Part shown: one piece after another, positions 1 to 8,062 of the stretch | Position numbering within the stretch: position 1 is the stretch's first letter | How the letters are laid out: the number at the start of each line of letters is the position of its first letter | IMG/VR virus record: IMGVR_UViG_3300033552_000019 | Location: 1 to 43,882 of that record | DNA length: 43,882 nucleotides | Source: a virus | Reading direction: 5' to 3' (one strand) | Made by a program: the position numbers and the translations under genes | The notes under the pieces: generated by a model | The model's database searches: none | What the model saw: the letters and a program-made list of their open reading frames with translations, nothing else | What the model was told of the DNA's origin: nothing

Positions 1-669
1 TAATGGTAATCTTGAATTACTGTTTAACGGTGCATATCCATTCGCTGCACCTTTTTCAGATGTAGACTGCAAACCACTAATTGCAACCTCTGCAAAAACA
101 ATATTCGTAGTACCTAAAGTAACAGCTGTATTGGTACACTTAAATGTTTTACCAGCCTGAGCACCGCCAGCAACTTCAACACGTGCCAATGGTATTTCTG
201 AATTCAAATTAAAATCAGCTGAACGAGTCCAACCCATAGTAACTTTTATATAAATACCATTCTCTTTTTGGTCGATTTGGTTTTTTACCAGTACTCGATC
301 TCCGTTAGCTAATACAACACCATCAATTGATTGATCACCCGCTAGTGTTATGTTTGTAGTTGTAGCAGCTGCTACAGGATTTTTATACTGCAATCCTTCA
401 ACCTTAGCATCGGTATACCCGTTTGCAGAAGTTAACACAGCATTATCGGCAGCAGCCTGCGCCGTGCTTACTGGTTTTGCAGCATCGGCAGTATTATCTA
501 CACTTGCTAAACCTACTTGAGCTTTTGTAACACCGTGCGGGTTGGCTGTGTTTGCTGCATGCGCTACTTGGGAGGTCTCATTTGTATTAACAACTGTTTT
601 AATTTCCGTTGCTTCTGCTGCCGTGAATGTATCGCCTGTGATTTTATTTGCGTATGTTATTTGACTCAT
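1..669 (-). CDS. Tail fibre protein, 5' part (runs off left edge)
   Basis: The frame is open from an ATG at 669 to base 1, giving 223 N-terminal residues; the C-terminal, probably receptor-binding, part is outside the window. Residues about 45-70 carry the tail-fibre motif NPHGVTKAQVGLASVDNTAD followed by AAKPVSTAQAAADNA. Residues about 88-150 hold the common fibre segment TNITLAGDQSIDGV, then DRVLVKNQ, NGIY and WTRSADFN. Both are familiar from phage fibres and collar-type proteins. The ATG lies one base after the TAA of the preceding gene. It is the most distal late gene visible. The fibre assignment is firm; exact attachment point and receptor are unknown. Confidence 0.85.
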   Translation of the reverse strand, partial: MSQITYANKITGDTFTAAEATEIKTVVNTNETSQVAHAANTANPHGVTKAQVGLASVDNTADAAKPVSTAQAAADNAVLTSANGYTDAKVEGLQYKNPVAAATTTNITLAGDQSIDGVVLANGDRVLVKNQIDQKENGIYIKVTMGWTRSADFNLNSEIPLARVEVAGGAQAGKTFKCTNTAVTLGTTNIVFAEVAISGLQSTSEKGAANGYAPLNSNSRLPL

Positions 670-670
670 C

Positions 671-1141
671 TTATGAAAGAGTTAAAGGGAATGTGTATGT
701 AAAACCTGTTGTTGGAGGTGTTGAATTGATGTAATAAATTCTTCTCGCAGTAAGAACACCTAGCCTTGTAAAGAATTTGTAATCGTGTGAATCGTTTATA
801 TACCAGTCTCCTGCAACCTGTCCTGTTATTGCTACTCCAATGTATTGGTTGTTCGTCCAGTTCGCATTGTTTTCGAGTAATGCTTTTGTTGCGGAATTGG
901 TAACTGCGGAAGGTCCAGAAACCCCAATCATATCCACCGTTGCAAATGCTCCTGCAGAACTTGGCCTGAAAGCGTCCTTGTATCCAACTTCTACTTCAAA
1001 TAACTTACCACCGTTTTTAAAGTTTGCATAACTATCGGCAATTTGATTTAGTATAGTTCGAATCGACAAGGCCATTGTCCTGCTTCCACCAGTCAATACC
1101 GTGTCAATAATGGCTTGTTTTATTTGATCTATATTTGCCAT
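671..1141 (-). CDS. Putative tail or baseplate structural protein
   Basis: 156 residues with no family I can name. The N-terminus (MANIDQIKQAIIDTV) looks helical, and the rest is rich in Gly, Ala, Thr and aromatic residues typical of beta-rich virion proteins (for example GDWYINDSHDYKF). It sits between a connector-like gene, 3 nt away, and the tail fibre gene, so it may be a fibre-attachment or minor tail protein. That role rests on position only. Confidence 0.6.
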   Translation of the reverse strand: MANIDQIKQAIIDTVLTGGSRTMALSIRTILNQIADSYANFKNGGKLFEVEVGYKDAFRPSSAGAFATVDMIGVSGPSAVTNSATKALLENNANWTNNQYIGVAITGQVAGDWYINDSHDYKFFTRLGVLTARRIYYINSTPPTTGFTYTFPLTLS

Positions 1142-1144
1142 TAC

Positions 1145-1756
1145 TTATAAAACAATTTCGTAGTAGTAGCCTTTGCCACTCGTATTTAATGTAAGCTTCG
1201 TTTGAAATTCTGTGAGTACTGTAGCTGTTAATAAATCAACTGTTTCGTCTGCCTGTACTTCAAACACAAGCCTACCCATTGCTGTATTATTTGCATCGAC
1301 TTTATTCTGTGCACGAAAATTAAAATCGTTTGACTTTACACGTTCAATAAATCCTTTCGCTGAATATCCAAGTGTTCTGTAAATTGGATTGTCTAATATT
1401 GCAAAACACAATCCTATTAATTTTTGACACTTTACTGAAGCTAAATAATCACCGGATTGAAGTTTATTATTTTTATCGTTGGTGTAAACATCTATTGAGA
1501 ATAGATAATTACCTTTAACTTTTCCGTCGTAAGATTTTCTTTCACCAAACGTTCCATTCATCAAGGAAACATTTACAACAGAAAGGTCTTGCTGATCCTC
1601 AGGTCCGCCACTTTCAATAAGAACTTTTGTATTTAAAAAGACCGTATCACTAGATAAAATTGCCTGGTTACTGATTTCATCCGTGAGTATTTCCGCTATC
1701 CGATTACGAATAACTTCAAACACACGAGGTCCTACAACTGTAAGTATTTTAGGCAT
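1145..1756 (-). CDS. Putative tail terminator or tail-completion protein
   Basis: 203 residues. The N-terminal helix (PRVFEVIRNRIAEILTDEI) followed by a beta-rich domain with GNYLFSIDVYTNDKNN fits the layout of phage tail terminator and joining proteins (lambda gpU-like or gp37-like), but no diagnostic motif is visible. Its start overlaps the stop of the gene upstream by one base, implying translational coupling. It follows capsid and connector-like genes, where neck proteins are usually encoded. Function is inferred from fold-like pattern and context. Confidence 0.5.
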   Translation of the reverse strand: MPKILTVVGPRVFEVIRNRIAEILTDEISNQAILSSDTVFLNTKVLIESGGPEDQQDLSVVNVSLMNGTFGERKSYDGKVKGNYLFSIDVYTNDKNNKLQSGDYLASVKCQKLIGLCFAILDNPIYRTLGYSAKGFIERVKSNDFNFRAQNKVDANNTAMGRLVFEVQADETVDLLTATVLTEFQTKLTLNTSGKGYYYEIVL

Positions 1757-2181
1757 TATATAACGGGGAATAAAATTGTGAAATTGATTACAACATCATC
1801 AATGGCTGGAGTGTAAACCTCAAGAAACATAGGTATGATGCCAGTTGCTTCATCGGGAGTCCAGCTAATTATTTTATATGCCTTAACAAGTTCTGTACTA
1901 TCCTTAACGTAGCATAAATGATTGGCTAAATAAACCTCACCATTAACTCCTCGAACTGGATACGCTATGTTGTTTAGTGTTTTCTCCGAAATTGAAACGT
2001 ATGATTGTCTACTGTTAACAATATTACCATCTGTATCAACTCCTAGGTTTATTTTTCTGTGAAGTCCTATAACTGCACCTATCACACCCGTTGGAGACAC
2101 GAGTACTATTTGTTGACCAAAGCCTTTAACGTCCTCTGTTATTCTCTGTATGTCCTTGCGTGCTTGTTCGATCAATCCCAT
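1756..2181 (-). CDS. Putative head-tail connector or neck protein
   Basis: 141 residues, beta-rich after a short N-terminal helix (MGLIEQARKDIQRITEDV). VSPTGVIGAVIGLHRKINLG and the SWTPDEATGIIPMFLEVY stretch recall the small stopper or neck proteins coded after capsid genes, but this is weak. A strong hairpin (2190-2218) lies between it and the gene upstream, so its expression may depend on read-through. It overlaps the next gene by one base. Confidence 0.5.
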   Translation of the reverse strand: MGLIEQARKDIQRITEDVKGFGQQIVLVSPTGVIGAVIGLHRKINLGVDTDGNIVNSRQSYVSISEKTLNNIAYPVRGVNGEVYLANHLCYVKDSTELVKAYKIISWTPDEATGIIPMFLEVYTPAIDDVVINFTILFPVI

Positions 2182-2189
2182 ACTGTAAA

Positions 2190-2218
2190 AAAATAGGGGT
2201 TATTTACACCCCTATTTT
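2190..2218 (-). terminator. Hairpin terminator or attenuator inside the late operon
   Basis: Perfect 11-bp stem AAAATAGGGGT / ACCCCTATTTT around a 7-nt loop. On the minus strand the stem runs straight into a T-run (complement of the A-run 2187-2193), the form of an intrinsic terminator. It lies between two co-oriented late genes, so it probably lowers rather than abolishes downstream expression. It could also act on plus-strand transcripts. Confidence 0.7.
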
Positions 2219-2243
2219 ATTTTAATCAACTAAACCAAACCTA

Positions 2244-2567
2244 TTACTTTGAATGCTTTCCAGAATTTTTACCTTGGTTTTTATTGCCAAGCAATTCGGA
2301 AGGATCAATAATTTCTTCTTCTTCCGTTTCTTCAACCTCTATTTCTAAAGGCTCAATCAACTTTTTTTCTTCGTGCTCAATTACAATTTCTTCAACAGGC
2401 AATTCGCTTGATTTATTAGCTTCTTCTTCCGTTTCTTCAATGAAGCCGCCTTTCAAAAGCTGAATTAAATCCTGCTCTGAAACGTCATGATTTTTAAATA
2501 TATCGCCTGCATAGAAAACTTTGTTTCCACCATAGCAAGAGCTTGATATTACTTTATAGTTTGACAT
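2244..2567 (-). CDS. Acidic small protein after the capsid gene
   Basis: 107 residues. The first 45 (MSNYKVISSSCYGGNKVFYAG) look like a small beta domain with a short helix (SEQDLIQLLKGGFIEE). The remainder is extremely acidic with runs of Glu and ends in a basic Lys/Gly/Asn tail. Similar small proteins occur beside capsid genes in phages, where they may be connectors or packaging accessories (lambda gpFI is also acidic), but I cannot assign a family. It lies between two strong hairpins, so its level may be set separately from its neighbours. Confidence 0.55.
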   Translation of the reverse strand: MSNYKVISSSCYGGNKVFYAGDIFKNHDVSEQDLIQLLKGGFIEETEEEANKSSELPVEEIVIEHEEKKLIEPLEIEVEETEEEEIIDPSELLGNKNQGKNSGKHSK

Positions 2568-2589
2568 AATAGTTTATGATTAAAATAAA

Positions 2590-2618
2590 TAGTCGGATGC
2601 TCAAATAGCATCCGACTA
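2590..2618 (-). terminator. Strong hairpin terminator after the major capsid gene
   Basis: Perfect 12-bp stem TAGTCGGATGCT / AGCATCCGACTA with loop CAAAT, 8 nt beyond the major capsid stop codon. On the minus strand it is followed by TTTATTTTAAT. It probably makes most capsid transcripts end here or protects their 3' ends. Confidence 0.75.
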
Positions 2619-2625
2619 AAATAAT

Positions 2626-3675
2626 TTATACCGCTTTAAATGTAACCACTTGGTCAATTGCAGTAGTGATTGGTACGCCTGCAGATTTCAAACCAATGCT
2701 ATGGATAGCTTTTCTTTGATCTGTAAATTCATACATTTTGTATTTACCAACGTATGGACCTGCTTGCGGATCCACCAATTGAGGAACTGCAGCATATGCC
2801 ATTTTGAAGTGCGGTTTTTCAGGTAATAAAATACCATATTCAGGTGTCATGTATGGAACCATTACGCCGGATGCATTTGTGTAAGATTCGGGATAAGACC
2901 AAAGTCTTACACGGTAAGGACCTGCTGTAATTTCACCATGATAAACAGAACCCTCTGTTGATACTTGCGGAGGCACTACAGAATCTAATCTCATAGAGAA
3001 CAAATTCTGACGTGCTTTAAACGCTGCGTTAGCATACAATGCTGCAATAGCAGAATCGCCTAATGTTAAATCATATACATGACCAGTTGCCTTTCCTTGA
3101 GTTCTCAAGAAATTAATCATTGTCTGAATTTGCGCAAACGGATCAACTGCTGCTGACCAGTAACCACCTGCTGTAGCTGCTAAGTCTACTAACGATGCAG
3201 CCTTACGACCGAAGTTAATATTATCACCGTTAACAAGTGTAACAACACCTGTTAATAATGCTTGAGCGCGCATCAATTCATACGAACGATCAATTTTGTT
3301 TTGAAGTGCTTTAACCTTTTCAGCAACATCTAAAACCAAACGGCCGTACATCGCTCCTGAAATTGATTGATATGTATAAAGCGCATCATACAAATCAAGC
3401 TCTGTTAAGTTGAAAAATTCATCAAACAAAGGAGGTGTAAATATTTTCTCTGTGCTTTTAGAGAATGTATTTAAATTTCCTTCCGTTCCACGAAGAACAT
3501 CTACGGCAATCTTTTCGGAGTTTCTTACAACTTCGATTGAAAGATTTTTTGTAGGGTGTATGCTTTCAGGAAAGTATGAACCGAAATATTTCGGGGCTTC
3601 TTTCATGTCGCTGTACACATCAACTAAATCTACTGTAAATAACGCTCTGGCGTCTACTGTTGCAATATCTGGCAT
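2626..3675 (-). CDS. Major capsid protein, lambda GpE-like (HK97 fold)
   Basis: 349 residues, the usual length for the GpE family. Typical features are the N-terminal entry (FTVDLVDVYSDMKEAP), the conserved middle (FTPPLFDEFFNLTELDLYDA), the long spine-like helix (AEKVKALQNKIDRSYELMRA) followed by DNINFGRKA, and the late PYMTPEYGILLPEKPHFKMA. It forms the icosahedral shell. It directly follows the decoration-protein gene, as E follows D in lambda, and is followed by a strong hairpin that fits very high expression. No delta domain is seen; scaffolding is probably supplied by the protease C-terminus. Confidence 0.9.
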   Translation of the reverse strand: MPDIATVDARALFTVDLVDVYSDMKEAPKYFGSYFPESIHPTKNLSIEVVRNSEKIAVDVLRGTEGNLNTFSKSTEKIFTPPLFDEFFNLTELDLYDALYTYQSISGAMYGRLVLDVAEKVKALQNKIDRSYELMRAQALLTGVVTLVNGDNINFGRKAASLVDLAATAGGYWSAAVDPFAQIQTMINFLRTQGKATGHVYDLTLGDSAIAALYANAAFKARQNLFSMRLDSVVPPQVSTEGSVYHGEITAGPYRVRLWSYPESYTNASGVMVPYMTPEYGILLPEKPHFKMAYAAVPQLVDPQAGPYVGKYKMYEFTDQRKAIHSIGLKSAGVPITTAIDQVVTFKAV

Positions 3676-3721
3676 TTCTTTATTATTTAAATGTTTTTAA
3701 GTTTTTTTAAACGAGCTAGAA

Positions 3722-4159
3722 TTAATTATCATACTCTGTTAATTCTGTTCTAGGCTTAGGATTTAAACCTGTGAAGCTTCTTATTCTGTCTCTGTTAGTT
3801 TGCAATGCAACTACAGTCGAAAGATTTTCTGCACCTTGGAACAAAATCATATCTTCTACTACATCGCCTGCAATACAGATACCCATGCTTACCGTACCGC
3901 CTGCAAGAACTGCGTAATCCTTAACAAGAATACCAACAGGTATTGCACTGCCATCAATTGCTGCTGCTGTCATTGGAACGATTTTACCCGTTGCTGCAAT
4001 TCTACCCATCACAGTGCCTGCTAATACGTTTACCGTAGCAGCAGTTCCGTTCGTATATTGTGCATATGTGTATCTATTGTCCCAAACGAACATTTTAGAT
4101 ACATCATAATTCACGGTCATTTGAGAACCGTTATTTAAAATTATAGTACTTGTAGGCAT
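3722..4159 (-). CDS. Head decoration protein, lambda GpD-like
   Basis: 145 residues, close to the family length. VNVLAGTVMGRIAATGKIVP followed by PVGILVKDYAVLAGGTVSM matches the GpD pattern (a G-x-V-hydrophobic entry, then a P-hGIL strand and a G-G-turn). The protein would bind trimerically on the outside of the expanded capsid and stabilise it. It sits between the maturation protease and the major capsid gene, exactly the C-D-E order of lambda. Confidence 0.8.
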   Translation of the reverse strand: MPTSTIILNNGSQMTVNYDVSKMFVWDNRYTYAQYTNGTAATVNVLAGTVMGRIAATGKIVPMTAAAIDGSAIPVGILVKDYAVLAGGTVSMGICIAGDVVEDMILFQGAENLSTVVALQTNRDRIRSFTGLNPKPRTELTEYDN

Positions 4160-4184
4160 ATACCTTTTTGTTTAAATTTTTTAA

Positions 4185-5186
4185 TTAAATGCTTAATTTG
4201 ACTCCTGCTTGGGCAGTCATCTTGCACGCTTCTGTTCTGAATGCTTTCAAGTTTGCATCTGCTGTTACCTTATCGGCTGCTTGTGCTTCCGGTGCTTTAA
4301 TATCGTTTGCTAGCGGAGTTGCAATAGATACTGCTGCTTGTGCTTCAATATTAGCAAGTGCAACGGGGCTTGATTTCTTAATTAGAAAATCTACCATTTG
4401 CGTTTGTGAAATTTGAGCACCGCTTGCAATGCCATCTGCTACTGCTTTGGGATCAATGTCTGAAAACTTCATCCATGCACCTGAACGATCTCTCTCTTGT
4501 GCAATAGCGTCTGTTTTGCCTAAAGCAATCACTTCATTATATAATGCAGGATGCTCAGCTCTTAATGTTGATAAGTCCATTTTGTCAATGTGTTTTTTGG
4601 GAATTAATATTTTTTCTGTTGGTGTTACTGGTTCTGAACTGGCAGCAACTCCATGTAATTTTTCGTTAAGAGCCGTAATTTCTTTTGGTGATAACTTTTT
4701 AATTTCATCAACCAACCCAATCGCTTTAGCTTGCTTAGCTGTTAATGAAATGTTAATTCTTTGTGAAGGATTAAACATATCATTTATTGTATAACCGGTA
4801 ACTTCTTTAAATTTACCGGCATCAACTTTTAGTAAAAATTTCGCTTTTAAATCCTTGTTTATGCCATCTAAAAAATCCTGTTCTTCTTTACAGGTTACTT
4901 CCATATCTGCACGATGCAGAACGAACTTAGAAACATCAAGGCATTCCACGCGTCTAGCGTAAGGCAGTAGGTTTGCAGCGGATGACATAGCGCATCCATC
5001 AACCTTAATGTCTACCCTACCATGTTCAATCATTTTAGCACAAATGCCATGTGTTGCAAACACAGAACCGCCCGGACTATTCTCTCTTAATACGATTTCT
5101 TCGGACATGTTTTCTTCTATCTGTGCAATTAATTCTTGCGCAGTAAAATCATAAATACCGGTGTATAGATATAGTTCCTTTGACAT
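4185..5186 (-). CDS. ClpP-type head maturation protease with scaffold-like tail
   Basis: 333 residues. The N-terminal about 170 are a ClpP/S49-type serine protease: NSPGGSVFA (residues 37-45), nucleophile Ser68 within GCAMSSA (64-70) and likely catalytic His91 in FVLHRAD. The C-terminal about 150 residues are Ala/Lys/Glu-rich and helical, like the scaffold region fused to such proteases in lambda gpC. It would assemble inside the prohead and cleave scaffold and portal. It lies between portal and decoration genes and faces the divergent ribbon-helix-helix gene across 77 bp that hold the regulator promoter. Confidence 0.88.
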   Translation of the reverse strand: MSKELYLYTGIYDFTAQELIAQIEENMSEEIVLRENSPGGSVFATHGICAKMIEHGRVDIKVDGCAMSSAANLLPYARRVECLDVSKFVLHRADMEVTCKEEQDFLDGINKDLKAKFLLKVDAGKFKEVTGYTINDMFNPSQRINISLTAKQAKAIGLVDEIKKLSPKEITALNEKLHGVAASSEPVTPTEKILIPKKHIDKMDLSTLRAEHPALYNEVIALGKTDAIAQERDRSGAWMKFSDIDPKAVADGIASGAQISQTQMVDFLIKKSSPVALANIEAQAAVSIATPLANDIKAPEAQAADKVTADANLKAFRTEACKMTAQAGVKLSI

Positions 5187-5252
5187 GTTGCACTAAAATA
5201 AAACATAAAAAAAAATAGTCAATGTATGCGTACGTACTCACCGTATATTAAT

Positions 5253-5260
5253 TATATTTG
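5253..5260 (+). promoter_or_regulatory. Bacteroidota -7 promoter box and GTACGTAC palindrome upstream
   Basis: TATATTTG matches the Bacteroidota -7 consensus TAnnTTTG exactly. The ATG of the regulator begins only 4 nt after it, so a start site 5-8 nt downstream would give a leaderless mRNA. The perfect palindrome GTACGTAC lies at 5230-5237, about where the -33 element would be; no clear TTG is seen there. The palindrome could be an operator for the encoded regulator. Confidence 0.6.
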
Positions 5261-5263
5261 CGC

Positions 5264-5464
5264 ATGGTAAAGACAAAGTCAAAAGAACAAATTTCAGAGG
5301 TTAGGGTCTATGGAGTTTCTACATCAGTAGCAACCGACCTTGAAAATATCGCAGGCCATTTGCGTGTAAACAGGTCCGACCTAATTAAAATTGAATTAAG
5401 AAAACTAAGGGATAGCTACCCTGAATATATGCGTGTGCCAAAAAAGAAAGAGCAAGACGATTAA
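5264..5464 (+). CDS. Ribbon-helix-helix DNA-binding regulator
   Basis: 66 residues, coded against the surrounding late genes. EVRVYGVSTSVATDLENIAG followed by HLRVNRSDLIKIELRKL is the pattern of a ribbon-helix-helix domain: a beta strand, helix A, then helix B starting at Ser. The lysine-rich C-terminus lies under the terminator stem. I chose ATG 5264 over an upstream TTG because the promoter box ends four bases before it. It likely represses itself and perhaps the head operon across the shared 77-bp intergenic region. It could also be a lysogen-expressed moron. Confidence 0.72.
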   Translation: MVKTKSKEQISEVRVYGVSTSVATDLENIAGHLRVNRSDLIKIELRKLRDSYPEYMRVPKKKEQDD

Positions 5465-5476
5465 GCCTTGCTCTTT
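5447..5476. terminator. Bidirectional terminator between regulator and portal genes
   Basis: Perfect 10-bp stem AAAGAGCAAG / CTTGCTCTTT. The TAA stop of the plus-strand regulator lies in the loop. On the plus strand the stem is followed by TTTTATATTTTTTT. On the minus strand, serving the portal transcript, it is followed by CTTTTTT. It separates the two convergent genes. Confidence 0.8.
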
Positions 5477-5498
5477 TATATTTTTTTAAATGTTTTAA

Positions 5499-7139
5499 CT
5501 ATTCTTTATTCGCATTCGTTTCCGCTGCAAGTTCGAGTGTTTCCGCAACAATCATTTTAGGATCTTCGATACCTAAGTTTATTGTCTTGTCTCGTTCGCT
5601 TGCGTACTGTTCAACATTAGAGTCAAAGTCCCCTCCATCTAACCTTTCAATAGAAGCCTCTACCGTCGTTAAGGGAATTGCAGATGCTGAGCTACCTAAC
5701 TTCAATCGCTCTGCCTGAACCTCTTTTAAAGGGTCGATATGCGGAACGTTTGCACCTACCCATCGAGCGGAACGGTATGCAGAAACAATAAAAATATCAT
5801 TGTTAAGTCTTGCGTACAAATATCCAGGTGCTTGTATTTTGTTTTGTAAGATTTGAATTTCTAAGAAGAAATTAAATATGTTTCTTTTAAAAGAAGTCTT
5901 ACCTCTTTTAACTTCAAGCGTATGCTCAAAGTCTTTAATTGCCGCACGGCTTGCGCTGTAACTTCCATTATACATAGACTTTGCAACGTCAGGCGGAATG
6001 CCCAAGGCCGAACACATACTGTCCACATTGATCGTATAGAAGTCCTTAAAGTATAGTTCGTTCTTGCTTTCCAAAGATTTCAATTCAGAATCAGGAGCCA
6101 TGTTATACGTCTGCTTTCCTGTAGTAGCCGCTATATTTTTAGCTAAAGAAACGCCTGAACTATCTGTTGGCAATAATGCAGAGTCCACATCATACGCATA
6201 CGTCATTTGACTGATTAACGGATTTTCACCCGTTGACGTTGGGCCGTGAACAACTTGATATGTTATCTTTTGCCTTTCCTCTGCACTGCCCACTGTAGCC
6301 TCTTTATACCTACCTATTAACGCAAGCGGCTCTAACATTACAGACATTAAAGGAACGCCTCTACAGTTATCAATTCTCAGCTTTAAACCATATTCCAACC
6401 ATGCAACAACAAGCCCTGTTGTTGTGCGTGCTGCAATTCTTTCTGTTTCAAAATTATTTATATCATGTGGATACAGTCCAGTCTTAGCTACGTAGTAAGC
6501 AACATGCTGTCCCTTTTTATTAAACTCCACACCGTCTAAAATTCTATTCCCATTAGCAAGCACTTCTGGAAACAATTCATTCCCATAATTCGGGGAACGC
6601 AAATGTTCTCCATCTATTAATTGGACCGTGTGCTTGCCGTTTTCAAATCTTTGAATTACCAACACGTCCCCACCAATGATTGAGTTTTTATAGCACTCGG
6701 ATTCCATTTCGTTAATATCCATCATGCCGGCATAGTCCGATTCTGTAGATGTGCAGAAGGCATTAAATCGAGCCTCTAAAGACTTGCTGAATTTTTCTTT
6801 ATTGATTGATATACCTTCCTGTTCGAGTAGCACTCTGTTAGGTTGAGATTGCAATTTCAAACCTGATCCAATAACCCACAATCCGAGTTTACTCAAAACC
6901 ATTTGTGCAATTTCTGACTCAAAGTATGCCTGCCATGAACGTAAGCGCAAGGCGGTGTATTGAGGCCTATAGTTTTTGATTGGACCTATTGTGCCAAGGT
7001 TCTTTTCCCCTGTGAATGGAGTTGATGTTAAGGTCCGATAAGAACCGCCACCGAACGCCACAGGATTAACAAGCACCACAGAATCCGGCAGCTTTTCTTT
7101 TATCCCCAATACAGAATTAAATATTTTCTTTACGTTCAT
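5499..7139 (-). CDS. Portal protein, lambda GpB family
   Basis: 546 residues, the normal length. The lambda-family portal pattern is clear: RSWQAYFESEIAQMVLSKLG then GLWVIGSGLKLQSQPNR near residues 50-90, DVLVIQRFENG with the QLIDGEHLRSP segment, a middle with LGIPPDVAKSMYNGSYSASR and AAIKDFEHTLEVKR, then NHVIDPLKE-like PHIDPLKEVQAERLKLG. It forms the dodecameric ring through which DNA is packaged and to which the tail joins. It is followed by the protease gene across the inverted regulator, and preceded by a GpW-like gene as in lambda (W-B-C). Confidence 0.92.
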   Translation of the reverse strand: MNVKKIFNSVLGIKEKLPDSVVLVNPVAFGGGSYRTLTSTPFTGEKNLGTIGPIKNYRPQYTALRLRSWQAYFESEIAQMVLSKLGLWVIGSGLKLQSQPNRVLLEQEGISINKEKFSKSLEARFNAFCTSTESDYAGMMDINEMESECYKNSIIGGDVLVIQRFENGKHTVQLIDGEHLRSPNYGNELFPEVLANGNRILDGVEFNKKGQHVAYYVAKTGLYPHDINNFETERIAARTTTGLVVAWLEYGLKLRIDNCRGVPLMSVMLEPLALIGRYKEATVGSAEERQKITYQVVHGPTSTGENPLISQMTYAYDVDSALLPTDSSGVSLAKNIAATTGKQTYNMAPDSELKSLESKNELYFKDFYTINVDSMCSALGIPPDVAKSMYNGSYSASRAAIKDFEHTLEVKRGKTSFKRNIFNFFLEIQILQNKIQAPGYLYARLNNDIFIVSAYRSARWVGANVPHIDPLKEVQAERLKLGSSASAIPLTTVEASIERLDGGDFDSNVEQYASERDKTINLGIEDPKMIVAETLELAAETNANKE

Positions 7140-7150
7140 TATTATAGTTA

Positions 7151-7456
7151 TTAAAATCTACGTCTAAAATTAGACTGGTCGGAAAGTTGAACCATACGAC
7201 CTGTTAACTTATTGATTATTCTTTCTCTTATTTTTTCATAAGCTGTTATTGATCTCTCAATTTCAGAAGGATTTCTATACACCTGACTGATTTTAGTTTG
7301 ACCGTCATCAAGAGTATACTCATTGATCTCGCCTGTTGCCGCAGCCTTTAGTGCGCTACCTTCCAAGGCTAATATGACAGCATCTATTCGCGCCAATCTC
7401 GCATGCAGGTCCGTTACTCCGTCTATGTATTCTTTTGCCGATGTGTATACAACCAT
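7151..7456 (-). CDS. Head-tail joining protein, GpW-like
   Basis: 101 residues with helix-rich sequence: YTSAKEYIDGVTDLHARLAR, then a central GEINEYTLDDGQTKISQVYR hairpin and a helix SEIERSITAYEKIRERIINK. The pattern and the place directly before the portal gene match lambda gpW, which binds below the portal before tail attachment. It is somewhat longer than gpW (68 residues), so a GpW/gp6-like relative is also possible. Confidence 0.65.
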   Translation of the reverse strand: MVVYTSAKEYIDGVTDLHARLARIDAVILALEGSALKAAATGEINEYTLDDGQTKISQVYRNPSEIERSITAYEKIRERIINKLTGRMVQLSDQSNFRRRF

Positions 7457-7463
7457 GATATAT

Positions 7464-7568
7464 TTATTTAATGTTAAATAATTTCATAAACAGATAAGCG
7501 CAAAAGTGATAACACCCTTTAATTAAGAATGCAAAACACTTGAATATTACTTTTATAAATTTAATCAT
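7464..7568 (-). CDS. Tiny hydrophobic, cysteine-containing peptide
   Basis: A 34-residue frame fills the only gap in this part of the operon. It begins at an ATG that overlaps the preceding stop by one base and ends 8 nt before the next start. The sequence is strongly hydrophobic and basic (MIKFIKVIFKCFAFLIKGCY), consistent with one membrane segment, and has three Cys. Coupling argues for a real gene, but a chance open frame in AT-rich DNA cannot be excluded. Confidence 0.4.
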   Translation of the reverse strand: MIKFIKVIFKCFAFLIKGCYHFCAYLFMKLFNIK

Positions 7569-8062
7569 TATACTTTTACTTTATCTACTTTTGAATTTGA
7601 AATGTTAATATTTAAAGTGCCGGGCGTATAGCTTCCGCCACCTGCTGAAATTCCTGCTGCAATAGCAATCAACTCTTGCTGTAATGCCAGTCTTAAATCT
7701 TGTAATCCATTATTCAAAGGTGTATACTTTACAAGGTTGTCAGAATCTCCACCCAATAAAATATCTCCATTATTTTTTAACCACACATACGTTTTCAATA
7801 CTCCGTTGCTATCTGTTGCATACAAACGTGCTTCGCCAGTTTGGCTCAACTGATCTACATTTAAGTATCCAACAATTACATTCTTTCCAGCTTCGGATGT
7901 TGCAGAATAAATAGCTTTCATTCCGGCAATAGGATTTGAATCCAAGCCAAAGGGATTAGACTGGTAAGGAGTTTGAATGTCTGATTTGCCAAATCTTCGA
8001 ACCTTTACAAGCAACCTTTTTGAGCTGTCGTATGCTGTCGTTATGATAGATGTTATTTGCAT
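7568..8062 (-). CDS. Baseplate spike protein, Mu gp45-like
   Basis: 164 residues. SKRLLVKVRRFGKSDIQTPY followed by NPFGLDSNP and KAIYSATSEAGKNVIVGYLN is the pattern of the Mu gp45 / P2 gpV OB-fold (membrane-piercing spike); VWLKNNGDILLGGDSDN is the turn into the beta helix. The trimer would sit at the tip of the tail and puncture the cell surface. It lies directly after the gpP-like hub gene, as in Mu. No iron-binding HxH tip is seen in the last residues. Confidence 0.82.
   Translation of the reverse strand: MQITSIITTAYDSSKRLLVKVRRFGKSDIQTPYQSNPFGLDSNPIAGMKAIYSATSEAGKNVIVGYLNVDQLSQTGEARLYATDSNGVLKTYVWLKNNGDILLGGDSDNLVKYTPLNNGLQDLRLALQQELIAIAAGISAGGGSYTPGTLNINISNSKVDKVKV

Noticed and set aside
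4189-4794. Two plus-strand frames opposite the protease gene
   Set aside because: The minus frame has protease motifs throughout; these are shadows.
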